64,000 nt of DNA from CAYSRJ01 sp964521865 (GCA_964521865.1 CAZFTJ010000016.1:1-64000), one strand, 5' to 3'. Shown: positions 35,207 through 43,742, numbered from the stretch's first letter. Translations and numbers: made by a program. Notes: generated from the sequence alone by a model not told the origin.

Positions 35207-35350
35207 CACCGGAAGGCTCAGCCGCTGTTTCCCGCGTTCTTCGGAGAATTGCATCGCCCTGTCGAGCGGCGCACAGCGTACACATTCCTCCTGCATGTGT
35301 TCGGCCTGATGAGGCGGACATAGCGCATGCGCACGGCAAAATACCTGCAT
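35195..35350 (-). CDS. Possible small Cys/His-rich protein, 51 aa
   Basis: A short frame on the opposite strand to priA and def. Key residues in order: Cys5, His8, Cys11, His14, His18, then the pair C-V-R-C at residues 23-26. This is an arrangement able to bind zinc, followed by a charged helix (DRAMQFSEERGKQRLSL). GGGGGGA precedes the ATG at 35350. It overlaps the last 12 bases of priA. The regular Cys/His spacing looks coding-like, but no family is recognised and the frame could be chance. Confidence 0.4.
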   Translation of the reverse strand: MQVFCRAHALCPPHQAEHMQEECVRCAPLDRAMQFSEERGKQRLSLPVLQH

Positions 35351-35421
35351 TCCCCCCACAGAGCGATTCTTTATGTATTGATGGCACCTTGAATATTGAT
35401 TAAATTATGATAAAAACAACC

Positions 35422-35453
35422 GGACAGGTGACGGTTTATATGTTTACCTGTCC
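35422..35453 (+). promoter_or_regulatory. Stem-loop in the def leader
   Basis: GGACAGGT and ACCTGTCC form a perfect 8-base stem around 16 bases, ending 11 bases before the def start codon. It could affect def translation or be a protein-binding palindrome. No T run. Confidence 0.35.
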
Positions 35454-35464
35454 CGATGTATACC

Positions 35465-35980
35465 ATGAATACAGTACAAATAGTAAAATACCCGGATCCC
35501 TTTTTGCGTCTGCACGCTTCGGATGTGGAGTACGTCGATGAGGAAATCAGCGCTCTTATTGAAAACATGTTTCAGGTCATGAAAGAGGAGCGGGGGATCG
35601 GGCTGGCGGCCCCCCAGGTCGGCGTATCGAAACGGGTTATAGTTGTTTCCATCGAGGAGAAAGGCGTCGACAGACTGGCGCTCATCAACCCGGTAATCGA
35701 ATACCTATCCGAAAAGACGGACGTGATGGAGGAGGGGTGTCTCAGTATACCCGGCGTCAATGCAGATGTCGTGCGGTCGGTCGATGCAGTGGTGCGAGGC
35801 ATGACAAAGAGCGGTAGGATAATTGAGATGGAGGCTCATGATCTGTTCGCCAGGGTACTGCAGCATGAAACGGATCACCTTAACGGTGTGTTGTTCATCG
35901 ACAGGCTGGATCCGAACCAAAAAAAGAGGGTCGCATCGGAGTTGAGAGATCTCGAAAATCAGTTTGCCTCTCTAACCTGA
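35465..35980 (+). CDS. def: Peptide deformylase
   Basis: It removes the formyl group from nascent proteins. The three motifs are intact: GIGLAAPQVG near residue 45, EEGCLSIPG near 89 with the metal-binding cysteine, and QHETDHLNG near 133 with the HExxH metal site. 171 residues. The ATG at 35465 gives the usual 'MNTVQIVKYPDPFLR' start. fmt follows, the standard partner that puts the formyl group on. A leader stem-loop lies just before the start. Confidence 0.96.
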   Translation: MNTVQIVKYPDPFLRLHASDVEYVDEEISALIENMFQVMKEERGIGLAAPQVGVSKRVIVVSIEEKGVDRLALINPVIEYLSEKTDVMEEGCLSIPGVNADVVRSVDAVVRGMTKSGRIIEMEAHDLFARVLQHETDHLNGVLFIDRLDPNQKKRVASELRDLENQFASLT

Positions 35981-36077
35981 CAGGGATACTATTCACCGCA
36001 GTGTATGTATGAATCGGAATTGGAATTTATTTCTTTTTTTTGTGTCGATCGCCGTAATCTTTCGGGCCCGGGTATCT

Positions 36078-37034
36078 ATGAATCAGAATCCGAACATTGC
36101 CTTCTTTGGATCTCCGCTGCTTGCCGCGGAATGCCTTCGCCGGCTCATTAAATCATTTACCGTCTCCATGGTCATTACAAAGCCCGATCGGAAAGCGGGA
36201 AGGGGGATGAAGCCCGTCGCAACTCCGGTAAAAGAGGCCGCCGTCGATCACGGCATCGATGTTTATCAGCCTGAAAGGCCGGATGAAGACCTCGTGCAGA
36301 GTATGGCCGTGCATCGTGTGGACCTCATTGTTGTGGCTGCGTACGGAAAAATACTCCCGGAATCCGTTATTGCCCATCCTGCACTGGGGGGCTTCAACCT
36401 TCATACGTCGCTTTTACCGAAATACCGCGGACCGTCTCCCATTGAAGCTTCGATCCTTAACGGAGAAAAAAACACCGGCATCACGGTCCAGGTCATGACC
36501 GGAAAGATGGATGCAGGCGACATTCTATCGCAGAAGGTGATTCCCCTGACGCTTGACATGAATGCCTCGGACCTACTGAAAGAAATAATACGCATCGCCC
36601 CGGAATTTCTTCTGCAATCCGTCCTCCGGTACGCGGAAGGTGTACTCCGGCCGCAACCTCAGAACGAATCGGAGGCGACCTACTGCGCGCAGATACGGAA
36701 AGAAGACGGATGGATCGACTGGCACGACAGCGCATCAGTCATCTTGAACAGGATCAGGGCATTTGATATATGGCCGGTCGCTTGCTCGATGCTCGAGGGG
36801 AAGCGCGTGAGAGTGTACCGGGCCCGCGTCGCGGACCTGCCCACTGATGAAGATGCATTGCCGGGACAGATAGTCGGCCTTGACAGAAATAAGGGGGTCC
36901 TCGTCCAGACTGGCGGGGGGATTATCGGTCTTTTGGAATTGCAGCCGGAAAACAGGAAGAGGATGGGGTTCAGGCAGTTTATAAACGGCTACCGGGGCAT
37001 AGAGGGGAAACGTTTGAGGACTCCCGGCAGGTGA
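36078..37034 (+). CDS. fmt: Methionyl-tRNA formyltransferase
   Basis: It formylates initiator Met-tRNA. 'IAFFGSPLLAAECLRRL', 'VITKPDRKAGRGMK', 'DLIVVAAYGKILPESVI', and 'GGFNLHTSLLPKYRGPSPIEASILNGEKNTGITVQVMTGKMDAGDIL' contain the folate-site motif SLLPKYRG and catalytic residues. The C-terminal 'KEDGWIDWHDSASVILNRIRAFDIWPVA' is the tRNA-binding half. 318 residues. The ATG at 36078 is used because it lies just before the fold. An earlier in-frame ATG at 36009 would add a hydrophobic, un-family-like stretch. It lies about 100 bases after def. Confidence 0.95.
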   Translation: MNQNPNIAFFGSPLLAAECLRRLIKSFTVSMVITKPDRKAGRGMKPVATPVKEAAVDHGIDVYQPERPDEDLVQSMAVHRVDLIVVAAYGKILPESVIAHPALGGFNLHTSLLPKYRGPSPIEASILNGEKNTGITVQVMTGKMDAGDILSQKVIPLTLDMNASDLLKEIIRIAPEFLLQSVLRYAEGVLRPQPQNESEATYCAQIRKEDGWIDWHDSASVILNRIRAFDIWPVACSMLEGKRVRVYRARVADLPTDEDALPGQIVGLDRNKGVLVQTGGGIIGLLELQPENRKRMGFRQFINGYRGIEGKRLRTPGR

Positions 37035-37150
37035 TGCATCGAAGCGACCCGGACTTAACGGTGCGAAGACGAACAGCTTTTCGGTATCCGGTATTTGCCT
37101 TATTTAAAAATGATTGATATACTTACACACACATACGGCCGAGGGGATTG

Positions 37151-38182
37151 ATGGGTGATTTTTTAAAAAGAGTGAAGGGTGTTTTCCGCATATTCAACAA
37201 CTATGTGGTAACCAATTCCAGGCTGATTATTCGAAACGTCATTATTATACTTTTCCTGGCCGTTGTGGTGCTTGTTTCGGTTTCAATACTTGTATTCGTC
37301 ATCGTCAGAAAAGGCCCTCCTGAAGTGAGCGTTCCAAAAGTAACGAGCAAGGACCTCATTGAAGGGCTCCTCATACTGCAGAAGAAAAAGCTCAACAGTA
37401 CGATCGATCCGAGGTACTTCAGCGACAAGGAGAAAAATATTATTGTAGAGCAGGAACCGAAACCGGGGAGTTCCGTGCGGGAGGGGAAATCCATAAAGCT
37501 CGTTGTGAGCAAGGGCCCGATAATATCAATAGTCGAGGATTATACCGGCAAGACTGTTGCCTTCGTACAGAACCGGCTCCAGGAAATATTTTCATTTCAG
37601 GGTAAAACAATCAAAATCGGTACTGTCGCAACGATTGCTTCCAAAGAGCCCGCAGGGACGATCATCGGTCAATCGCCGCCTCCGAATACCCCCATCACCA
37701 ATGTGGATACGATCGATCTCGTGGTCAGCAAGGGGCCGGAGATACAGGCCTTTTATCTCGGCAATTACATCGACCAGAACATAAACGATGTAATGCAGAC
37801 GCTCGCCCTGCGCGGTGTACTTGTGAACATCATTCCCGAGGATACAAACGACCCGGCACAAAACGGTATTATTATCGCTCAGGAGCCTCCGGAGGGAACG
37901 ATTGTAAAGCGAAACGAGAGCGTCACCTTCTACGTGGGCTACCTTCCGTCGGAGAAGGAAAAGGACAAGCTCTATGCCCGCGTTCTCAACTTCGACGTGC
38001 CCCAGGATCTTAAAAAGGCACGCGTCCGCATCGTCGTCAAGGATAAGATCGGCGAAAGAGAGATATACAACGACGAAAACAGCGGCGGCGACAGCCTCTC
38101 CATTCCCTTCAAGAGCTACTCAAATACAACGGTGTACATCTATCTCGATGATGGGGTGTATGAAGTAAGAAAGATACAGTAG
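37151..38182 (+). CDS. Membrane-anchored PASTA-domain protein
   Basis: One membrane helix (residues about 25-50: 'LIIRNVIIILFLAVVVLVSVSILVFVIV') anchors three extracytoplasmic PASTA repeats at about 58-125, 128-195 and 200-265. Each ends in 'GxxIxLVVSKGP' or 'ESVTFYVGY' and has the 'EPxPGSSVREG / SPPPNTPI / EPPEGTIVKR' core. A C-terminal beta domain follows. There is no kinase or transpeptidase domain. PASTA repeats bind peptidoglycan fragments in Ser/Thr kinases and PBPs, so a wall-sensing or wall-tethering role is inferred. 343 residues. The start is ATG 37151 after GAGGGG. It lies downstream of def-fmt. Confidence 0.87.
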   Translation: MGDFLKRVKGVFRIFNNYVVTNSRLIIRNVIIILFLAVVVLVSVSILVFVIVRKGPPEVSVPKVTSKDLIEGLLILQKKKLNSTIDPRYFSDKEKNIIVEQEPKPGSSVREGKSIKLVVSKGPIISIVEDYTGKTVAFVQNRLQEIFSFQGKTIKIGTVATIASKEPAGTIIGQSPPPNTPITNVDTIDLVVSKGPEIQAFYLGNYIDQNINDVMQTLALRGVLVNIIPEDTNDPAQNGIIIAQEPPEGTIVKRNESVTFYVGYLPSEKEKDKLYARVLNFDVPQDLKKARVRIVVKDKIGEREIYNDENSGGDSLSIPFKSYSNTTVYIYLDDGVYEVRKIQ

Positions 38183-38406
38183 TATGTTCTTTGTGAGACG
38201 CTTTTCCCGGAACACTGCTTCATGTTTGTTCGGTCCGGATGCTGAATATTCATCAGGCCGCCGGGACGTGCAATTCACTTTTAAAATCGAAACGCAGAGT
38301 GTATGCGGGTTGCCTTGACAAATGGCGTACAGGCGGTTACCCTATCATCAATGAACCCCTGCCGAAAGGTCAAGCGGTTCTATTTCCTCCTGCAGCGGCA
38401 GTAACA

Positions 38407-40185
38407 ATGCTGAAAATCATCAGATTCAGACTGAGCCTGAAGATATTTTTCTCTTTCCTTCTAATCATAATCGTACCTGCGCTTATCTCCTTTTTAATCA
38501 GTTATTCACTTGTCAAGAGAACAATAGAGTATGAAGTATCGCTCAGGCTGAAAGCGAGCATGCAGGGATTTGATGAAGAGATAAAATCAATCGAAGAGAA
38601 ATGTCTGAATGTGGCGAACACGCTCGCTGAGGATGATGAAATTCGCGGTATGGTGAGAAGAAAGGAATACGACAACCTCAAAAAAAAGCTCATGGAAATA
38701 TACAGGCTAGGGGCTGTCGACATTATCGAGCTCGAGAATATACACGGCCAGGTGCTCTTGAGAGGACATAATCCGGATCTGGCGGGAGACATAAAGGTGG
38801 ACCAGGATATCGTTAAAAAAGGGCTGGAGGGAAAAAGCGTGGTAAGCTATGAAAGGGGGAAATCCGGATTTGCCGTGAGGGCGGTTTCCCCAATTCAGGA
38901 AGACGGCGTCACCATCGGGCTTATTATGGCGGGCAATCTCTTTTCAGAAAGGTTTGTAAATCAGATTAAAGATCTGACAGGTATGGATAGTGCCGTATAC
39001 AAGGGGCATGCCAAAATAATTTCGACCTTTTCCGGACTCGATACTCTCAAGCAGCCTCTTGCCAGCAGACTGATAAAAGACGAAATGGTTGTGATGAAAG
39101 AATCCGACATAGCTAATGAGCCCTACTATGTGATTTTTAAGCCCCTGTTTCTCAAGGATGGGACATACTGGGGCGGGCTGGCACTGGCCATGTCGAGGCG
39201 TGAAGGGGAGCGCTACCTTCGTTATTCGGTGAATACACTTTTATTCATGACAGCAGGAGGTGTATTCATAGCGCTTCTCATCTATATTCTGCTTGCAAAA
39301 AACATAAACACATCCCTAAAAAAAATTATCACCGGGATAAACAGCATTAATATGAGCAATTTTTCAACGCGGATTGATATCAAGCGGAAGGACGAGTTCG
39401 GAAGTATCGCAGACAGCCTGAACCGGATGGTAAAGAAAATCCGTCTCTATAACAGAAGGATAAAAAAGCTCCAGGATGAGATGATCAAGTCCGCCAAGCT
39501 CAATACTGCAGGCCAGATAGCTGCCGGGATCGCCCATGAGATTCGGAATCCTTTGAGCTCCATTAAAATGATGGTGCAGGTTTTGAAAAACCGTTATGTG
39601 CCGGTGAAAGGTGCTCATGAAACAGCGGTGATAATGAATGAGATAGACAGAATCAACAAGCTGGTAAAGGAGCTTTTGGAATATTCGAAACCGAGCCCCA
39701 TGCATTTCATCAAGCAGGACATACACCGGATTATCAACGATTCACTCGATATCCTTCAATACAATATAAAGCATCAGAATATCGAGATTAGAAAGCGGTT
39801 TTGGCAGGGGCTTCCTCTTGTCGATCTCGACCCCGAGAAGGTTCAGATCGTTTTCATCAATCTTATTATAAACGCGTTCGAGGCCATGCCGGACGGAGGA
39901 GAGCTTGCGATAGAAACGGCGCAGGAGAGTGAAGAACGAATACGCGTTCAATTTTGCAATACAGGTGGAAGTATTGACAAAGCGGACCTTGATTTCATTT
40001 TCGAACCCTTTTTCACCACGAAAAAGGATGGAACCGGCCTGGGCCTTGCCCTGGTCAAGATGGTTGTGGAGAGACATTTCGGCAGGGTGGAGGTGAAAAG
40101 CGGCGGGGGTGAAACCTGCTTCACAATTTTCTTTCCCGTGCGGAGGCCGGATGCAGAAAGGCCGGGATACTTTCAATTGAAATAG
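38407..40185 (+). CDS. Sensor histidine kinase (Cache-HAMP-HisKA-HATPase)
   Basis: 592 residues. Two membrane helices (about 10-33 and 280-300) flank an extracytoplasmic double-Cache-like sensor ('GAVDIIELENIHGQVLLRGHNP', 'GKSGFAVRAVSPIQEDGVTIGLIMAGNLF'). A HAMP linker follows ('GINSINMSNFSTRIDIKRKDEFGSIADSLNRM'), then HisKA with phospho-acceptor histidine in 'IAAGIAHEIRNPLSSIKMMV', and HATPase boxes 'NLIINAFEAMPDGG', 'FFTTKKDGTGLGLALVKMV'. It is of the NtrB/AtoS type. The regulator gene begins 13 bases later, so the pair forms one two-component system. The ligand is unknown; small organic acids are usual for Cache domains. Confidence 0.92.
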   Translation: MLKIIRFRLSLKIFFSFLLIIIVPALISFLISYSLVKRTIEYEVSLRLKASMQGFDEEIKSIEEKCLNVANTLAEDDEIRGMVRRKEYDNLKKKLMEIYRLGAVDIIELENIHGQVLLRGHNPDLAGDIKVDQDIVKKGLEGKSVVSYERGKSGFAVRAVSPIQEDGVTIGLIMAGNLFSERFVNQIKDLTGMDSAVYKGHAKIISTFSGLDTLKQPLASRLIKDEMVVMKESDIANEPYYVIFKPLFLKDGTYWGGLALAMSRREGERYLRYSVNTLLFMTAGGVFIALLIYILLAKNINTSLKKIITGINSINMSNFSTRIDIKRKDEFGSIADSLNRMVKKIRLYNRRIKKLQDEMIKSAKLNTAGQIAAGIAHEIRNPLSSIKMMVQVLKNRYVPVKGAHETAVIMNEIDRINKLVKELLEYSKPSPMHFIKQDIHRIINDSLDILQYNIKHQNIEIRKRFWQGLPLVDLDPEKVQIVFINLIINAFEAMPDGGELAIETAQESEERIRVQFCNTGGSIDKADLDFIFEPFFTTKKDGTGLGLALVKMVVERHFGRVEVKSGGGETCFTIFFPVRRPDAERPGYFQLK

Positions 40186-40197
40186 AGGAGAAGCGCA

Positions 40198-41574
40198 ATG
40201 GCTCATATCCTGGTGGTTGACGATGATAGAAGCATAATTGAGAGCTTTCAATCACTTTTCAGGAGTCTGCATACGGTTCTCGGAGCGTACAACGGGAAAG
40301 AGGCGATGACTATACTCCAGGAGAACAAGGTGGACCTGGTTTTTCTCGATTACAGAATTCCCGGGGATGACGGTCTTGAAGTTTTAAAAAAGATCAGGAA
40401 GTCCGATCCGGATGTGTACATCATCGTCATATCGGGATACGGGAATTTTGAGACCATCATACAGGCAATGGCGCTCGGCGCGTTCGAATATATCGAGAAA
40501 CCGCTCGATGCGGAGAAAATCAGTTTTATAACGAAGAGGGCGCTGGAAATGAGGAAGGCAGCCTCATACGTAAAGCTCATCAAGGACCGGGAGATAGAGA
40601 CGTACAACCTGAAACGGATCATCGGAAAATCCGCAGTCATGCAGGAGGTGTTCAAGAATATAGGCAGACTGGTGAATAACGACGTATCAATACTTATTAC
40701 CGGAGAGAGCGGAACCGGAAAGGAGCTCGTGGCAAGGGCGATACATTACAGCGGCGCCAAGAGGGGGGAGCCGTTTATGGCGGTGAACTGTTCCGGATTA
40801 TCCGAGACTCTCCTTGACAACGAGCTGTTCGGTCACGAACAACAGGCATTCACCGGTGCGGAGAGCCTGAAGCAGGGGAAGTTCGAGGTGGCTGGAGAAG
40901 GAACTATATTCCTCGATGAGATAGGAGATATGCCGCTTTCGATCCAGAGTAAGCTCTTGCGGGTGCTTCAGGAGAAAGAGTTTCACCGGCTCGGCGGAAC
41001 GAGAATCATTCGGCTTAAAGCGCGCATTATTGCAGCGACGAATAAAAAGCTTTTCGAAGAGGTGCGGAAGGGGAATTTCAGGCAGGATTTGTTTTACCGG
41101 ATAAATGTGGCCACAATCGAAATTCCTCCGCTCAGGGAACGTCCGGGCGATATACCGCTGCTCGTCGATTACTTCATAAAAAAGGCCAATTTGAAATTAA
41201 AAAAGAATATCAAGGGTATCTCCAAGAAGGCCCTGGACGAGCTTTCGCGGTATCACTGGCCGGGTAATGTAAGAGAGCTCGAGAACATCATCGTAAATAT
41301 CTGTATACACCTTCAGGGCGATTTTATAAACAGTATCCCTCATTTTCATCCGGACTACGGTACCGGGGGAGATATTTTCAATGAGTTCATCGAAAAATTC
41401 CTCGTGCAGTATGGCGGAGAGGGAAACACCTATCGGATATTGATTTCCAGGCTGGAAAAAGCGCTGTTGAATCGGATAGGTCCCAGATTTAATGATAACA
41501 AGAGTGAAATAGCAAGGTTTCTCGGCATAAGCAGAGTGACGCTTCAGAAGAAGCTCGAAGACCTGAAAAGTTAA
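40198..41574 (+). CDS. Sigma-54-dependent response regulator (NtrC family)
   Basis: 458 residues. The receiver domain (ILVVDDDRSI, phospho-acceptor in 'VFLDYRIPGDDG', 'ISGYGNFE', 'YIEKPLDAE') is at 1-120. A sigma-54 AAA+ domain spans about 140-375 with Walker A ITGESGTGKELVA, the GAFTGA loop as QAFTGA, Walker B GTIFLDEIGDM, and 'RQDLFYRINVATIEIPPLRERPGDI'. A Fis-type helix-turn-helix is at the end ('NKSEIARFLGISRVTLQKKL'). It activates sigma-54 promoters after phosphorylation by the upstream kinase. The last 78 codons plus the following spacer are duplicated at 47315-47703. This copy keeps the full gene. Confidence 0.95.
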   Translation: MAHILVVDDDRSIIESFQSLFRSLHTVLGAYNGKEAMTILQENKVDLVFLDYRIPGDDGLEVLKKIRKSDPDVYIIVISGYGNFETIIQAMALGAFEYIEKPLDAEKISFITKRALEMRKAASYVKLIKDREIETYNLKRIIGKSAVMQEVFKNIGRLVNNDVSILITGESGTGKELVARAIHYSGAKRGEPFMAVNCSGLSETLLDNELFGHEQQAFTGAESLKQGKFEVAGEGTIFLDEIGDMPLSIQSKLLRVLQEKEFHRLGGTRIIRLKARIIAATNKKLFEEVRKGNFRQDLFYRINVATIEIPPLRERPGDIPLLVDYFIKKANLKLKKNIKGISKKALDELSRYHWPGNVRELENIIVNICIHLQGDFINSIPHFHPDYGTGGDIFNEFIEKFLVQYGGEGNTYRILISRLEKALLNRIGPRFNDNKSEIARFLGISRVTLQKKLEDLKS

Positions 41575-41727
41575 ATATGTTTACACATGCTGTACATATA
41601 TTGAGTGTTTAACCTGCCGACTGCAAAGCAGCCGGGCCTGTCCATATCCAACCCCGTTTCGCAATTTATAGATATATATATAATTAAAAGTTCTGCCGAT
41701 CCGAGGCCGTCTATACGGCGATCGGCA
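41339..41727. repeat. 389-bp direct repeat, left copy
   Basis: Identical by eye to 47315-47703 over 389 bases, at an offset of 5976. It holds the 3' end of the sigma-54 regulator gene, 150 bases of spacer and a terminal hairpin (GCCGATC, GCCGT / ACGGC, GATCGGC at 41695-41726). The identity ends one base after the hairpin. Confidence 0.95.
41695..41726. other. Bulged hairpin at the repeat boundary (also at 47671-47702)
   Basis: Arms GCCGATC + GCCGT pair with ACGGC + GATCGGC, with CGAG bulged and a CTAT loop. It is not followed by T residues. In the right copy it precedes the DUF47 gene by about 35 bases and may be its leader or operator. In both copies it marks the recombination edge. Confidence 0.6.
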
Positions 41728-41946
41728 CGAGATCTTGAGAGTGTATCGAATAAAGCTTCAAAACAGAGCTTGGAACGCCTTATCCAGAAGATGTATGAGA
41801 TTGATCCACTGGTATGTCCAAAATGCGGCCATGAAATGCGGGTAATTGCAATAATCACTGACCCTTATGAAGTAAACAAAATATTTGAATGTCTCAAAAG
41901 AAACAATGCACCACCCTTCGATAAAGTAGTCACAAAAGCATCTTGA
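41728..41946 (+). pseudogene. IS91-type transposase, C-terminal remnant
   Basis: About 72 residues in one frame, including 'LERLIQKMYEIDPLVCPKCGHEMRVIAIITDP', then 'VNKIFECLKRNN'. The 'K-x-Y-E-x-D-P-L-x-C-P-x-C' plus 'M-R-V-I' pattern is the usual C-terminal zinc-ribbon end of IS91/IS801-type Y2 transposases. The catalytic region is missing: the gene is cut exactly where the 389-bp repeat ends. The frame is open further left only through the repeat spacer, which is unrelated. Confidence 0.75.
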
Positions 41947-42423
41947 TCCTCATTTGCTTACATATCAATGAAAGAAGAAATATCCCAGGGTGAAATATGC
42001 CCGTCCATATTTTTAGAGGTACCCTGGAAGCTTCACATTTTCTTTATTCTTGACAGAATGTTCTACTACGGGTAGCATATTTATAATAAATCCGTCATTT
42101 TTCGGGAGGAAAAACATTCGTGAATATTTCAGGGGTAAATCATGGGCTTTTGGTGGTTTTTTTGCTTATTTTGGCGAATCTCAAATTGCAAAAATTCCTA
42201 TCAATTTGTTGGCGTACCCCTTTTTATAATGGTTGTTAAAAACAAGTAAATCAGGCGAAATCCTCACGAAAAGAAAAATATCCCGGAGAATTTATCACCA
42301 CAAGTTATACCATAGAGGACCAGGAGAAAGAAAATAAACAAAACCAGGAGTGACTGTTCGTTACTATATTCAGGTGCATCTACTTGGTATTCTAATTCAA
42401 TACACTGAAACCCGGATAAAAAC
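41947..42423. other. AT-rich spacer before the Rrf2 gene
   Basis: 477 bases without a gene. It contains one promoter-like site (42050-42078) and otherwise nothing recognisable. The sequence is AT-rich and differs in character from the core genome spacers. Confidence 0.5.
42050..42078 (+). promoter_or_regulatory. Possible rrf2 promoter with internal palindrome
   Basis: TTGACA (42050-42055), 17-base spacer, TAGCAT (42073-42078). CTACTACGGGTAG at 42063-42075 lies between the boxes and resembles a shortened form of the palindromes upstream of the 119-aa gene. It is about 345 bases from the rrf2 start, so the link is uncertain. Confidence 0.3.
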
Positions 42424-42831
42424 ATGAAATTATCCCACCGGGCTGAATATGCATTGCTTGCTCTCATCCATCTTGCCGAGAATTACAGGAACGAGCTCTG
42501 TAAAATCAGCGATATTGCCATGGAAAAGCACATTCCCAGGAAATTCCTGGAGCAGATACTCATTGTACTTAACAGGGCAGGATATGTGCGGAGCAGGAAG
42601 GGTTCGCGGGGAGGATACATGCTGGCCAAACCACCCAACGAAATCACTCTGGCAGAAGTTATCAGGCTTATTGATGGAGCCCTGGCCCCAGTGGAGTCAG
42701 CAAGTACCTACTTTTATGAGCCCACTCCCCTGGAACAAAACAAGCCGGTTATGCAAATTTTCAAGGAAATCCGCAACTACATAGCAGACAGGCTTGAACA
42801 CACCAGCCTGGCTGAACTCATTGAAGGCTGA
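42424..42831 (+). CDS. Rrf2-family transcriptional regulator
   Basis: 135 residues. The winged-helix start 'MKLSHRAEYALLALIHLAENY' and 'ISDIAMEKHIPRKFLEQILIVLNRAGYVRSRKGSRGGYMLAKPPNEITLAEVIRLIDGALAP' are unmistakable Rrf2. The three cysteines that hold an Fe-S cluster in IscR/NsrR are absent; only Cys26 is present. The protein is therefore more like the cluster-free CymR/sulfide-sensing branch, which controls sulfur genes. The promoter 300 bases downstream carries palindromes of the Rrf2-operator type, and a TauE permease follows, which supports a sulfur-linked role by inference. Confidence 0.9.
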   Translation: MKLSHRAEYALLALIHLAENYRNELCKISDIAMEKHIPRKFLEQILIVLNRAGYVRSRKGSRGGYMLAKPPNEITLAEVIRLIDGALAPVESASTYFYEPTPLEQNKPVMQIFKEIRNYIADRLEHTSLAELIEG

Positions 42832-43103
42832 AGCCTTCCATCTTTCCTCTCCCCTGCATTACTTTTTTACACCCATATTTTCCAAACTCCTTGCTTCCCT
42901 GCACGGTCACTTCTTCAGGACATTCCTCTCTCATGTTTTACTTTTTCACACCCTTTTGTCCTCAAATCTTTGCTTTTTACACCGTTACTGGCTTTAAACT
43001 TTGGGGCCCCATTAACCCTACTCCCCACCTCCCCACAAATCCAATCCCTCTCTTATCAGTGATATTACACAATAATACTTATTTCACCAGGAATATAAAA
43101 TTT

Positions 43104-43120
43104 TCTACTAAATCGGTAGA
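43104..43120. promoter_or_regulatory. Operator-like palindrome 1
   Basis: TCTACTAAATCGGTAGA. It shares 16 of 17 bases with the site at 43169 and lies just upstream of the -35 box. Inferred Rrf2 binding site. Confidence 0.6.
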
Positions 43121-43139
43121 AATTATAAACTATTTTTAT

Positions 43140-43168
43140 TTGACAAGATGTGCTTTCTGGTTTATTAT
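43140..43168 (+). promoter_or_regulatory. Strong sigma-70-type promoter for the 119-aa/TauE genes
   Basis: A perfect TTGACA (43140-43145), 17-base spacer, TATTAT (43163-43168). The second palindrome begins at the next base, over the expected transcription start. Confidence 0.75.
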
Positions 43169-43185
43169 TCTACTAATTCGGTAGA
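43169..43185. promoter_or_regulatory. Operator-like palindrome 2
   Basis: TCTACTAATTCGGTAGA, directly after the -10 box, 65 bases (about six helical turns) from palindrome 1. The position suits repression. Confidence 0.65.
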
Positions 43186-43287
43186 CAATATATACTATTC
43201 TATCAGATATATTCATAAACCAATACGAGCACACAGGAAGCAAGACGTGCATAAATCTCAACTACTGTGCAGCCGTTAAGAAAAATA

Positions 43288-43304
43288 TCTACTTAATCTA
43301 TAGG
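43288..43304. promoter_or_regulatory. Weaker operator-like site 3
   Basis: Thirteen of 17 bases match palindrome 1 (TCTACTTAATC, then TATAGG). It lies 30 bases before the 119-aa gene. Confidence 0.3.
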
Positions 43305-43333
43305 AAAAGAAGAATATCAAATTAAGGAGGCAG

Positions 43334-43693
43334 ATGGTGCGGAGTCTCAATTACCTCGTAAAGGGAAAACCAACCAGGTTTGACGACTGCATCGACTATA
43401 CCCATACATCAAAACCCCACTGTGTATCTGTAGAACTATCCTACAGGGAAATGATCGGATATAGCAGCATCTCCACCTACCTGCTGGCAAAGTACCTGTG
43501 GGAGTTTCCTGAAAGGAAGGTGGAGTGCCAGAACTGCTATGGAGTGGTATTCTTTGATCAGCCCCCGGAAAAACAGAAGCAGTGCATCAAGAGGGCAAAT
43601 GCCAGGCTTCAGGAAGACCTGACACGCCTGCAGGCCCTGGGAGTTATAATAAACCAGAACCATTCGGCATTCACCTGTTCTGCCATTTATTAA
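43334..43693 (+). CDS. Unknown Cys-rich protein, 119 aa
   Basis: No family is recognised. Cysteines at about residues 19 and 30 (DDCIDY..., KPHCVSV), a CQNC pair at about 64-67, and further ones in 'KQKQCIKRANA' and 'AFTCSAIY' could bind metal or sulfane sulfur. The middle ('YSSISTYLLAKYLWEFPERKVE') and the end ('ARLQEDLTRLQALGVII') look helical. No signal peptide. AAGGAGG lies just upstream; the ATG at 43334 or the GTG at 43337 may be the start. It is the first gene after the Rrf2-type promoter and is followed after 49 bases by the TauE permease, so the two probably form one operon. Confidence 0.65.
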   Translation: MVRSLNYLVKGKPTRFDDCIDYTHTSKPHCVSVELSYREMIGYSSISTYLLAKYLWEFPERKVECQNCYGVVFFDQPPEKQKQCIKRANARLQEDLTRLQALGVIINQNHSAFTCSAIY

Positions 43694-43742
43694 GATAGGT
43701 AAATTTTTTTTGTGGGCACTCTGTTGAAAAGGAGCTAAAGCA

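Larger units (their letters stand above)
42832..43333. other. Regulatory spacer after rrf2
   Basis: 502 bases with no gene. The right half holds a strong promoter and three palindromic operator-like sites, listed separately. The left half is C/T-rich on the plus strand, with no recognisable element. Confidence 0.6.

Noticed and set aside
35207..35464. Riboswitch before def
   Set aside because: Only one simple stem-loop is present; no conserved riboswitch core was recognised.
40840..40865. QAFTGA instead of GAFTGA in the sigma-54 regulator as a sign of lost function
   Set aside because: The first residue of this loop varies in natural activators, and all other AAA+ motifs are intact.
41605..41727. 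N-terminal part of the transposase remnant
   Set aside because: The frame is open, but this stretch is the regulator-gene spacer, present also at 47581-47703 without any transposase.
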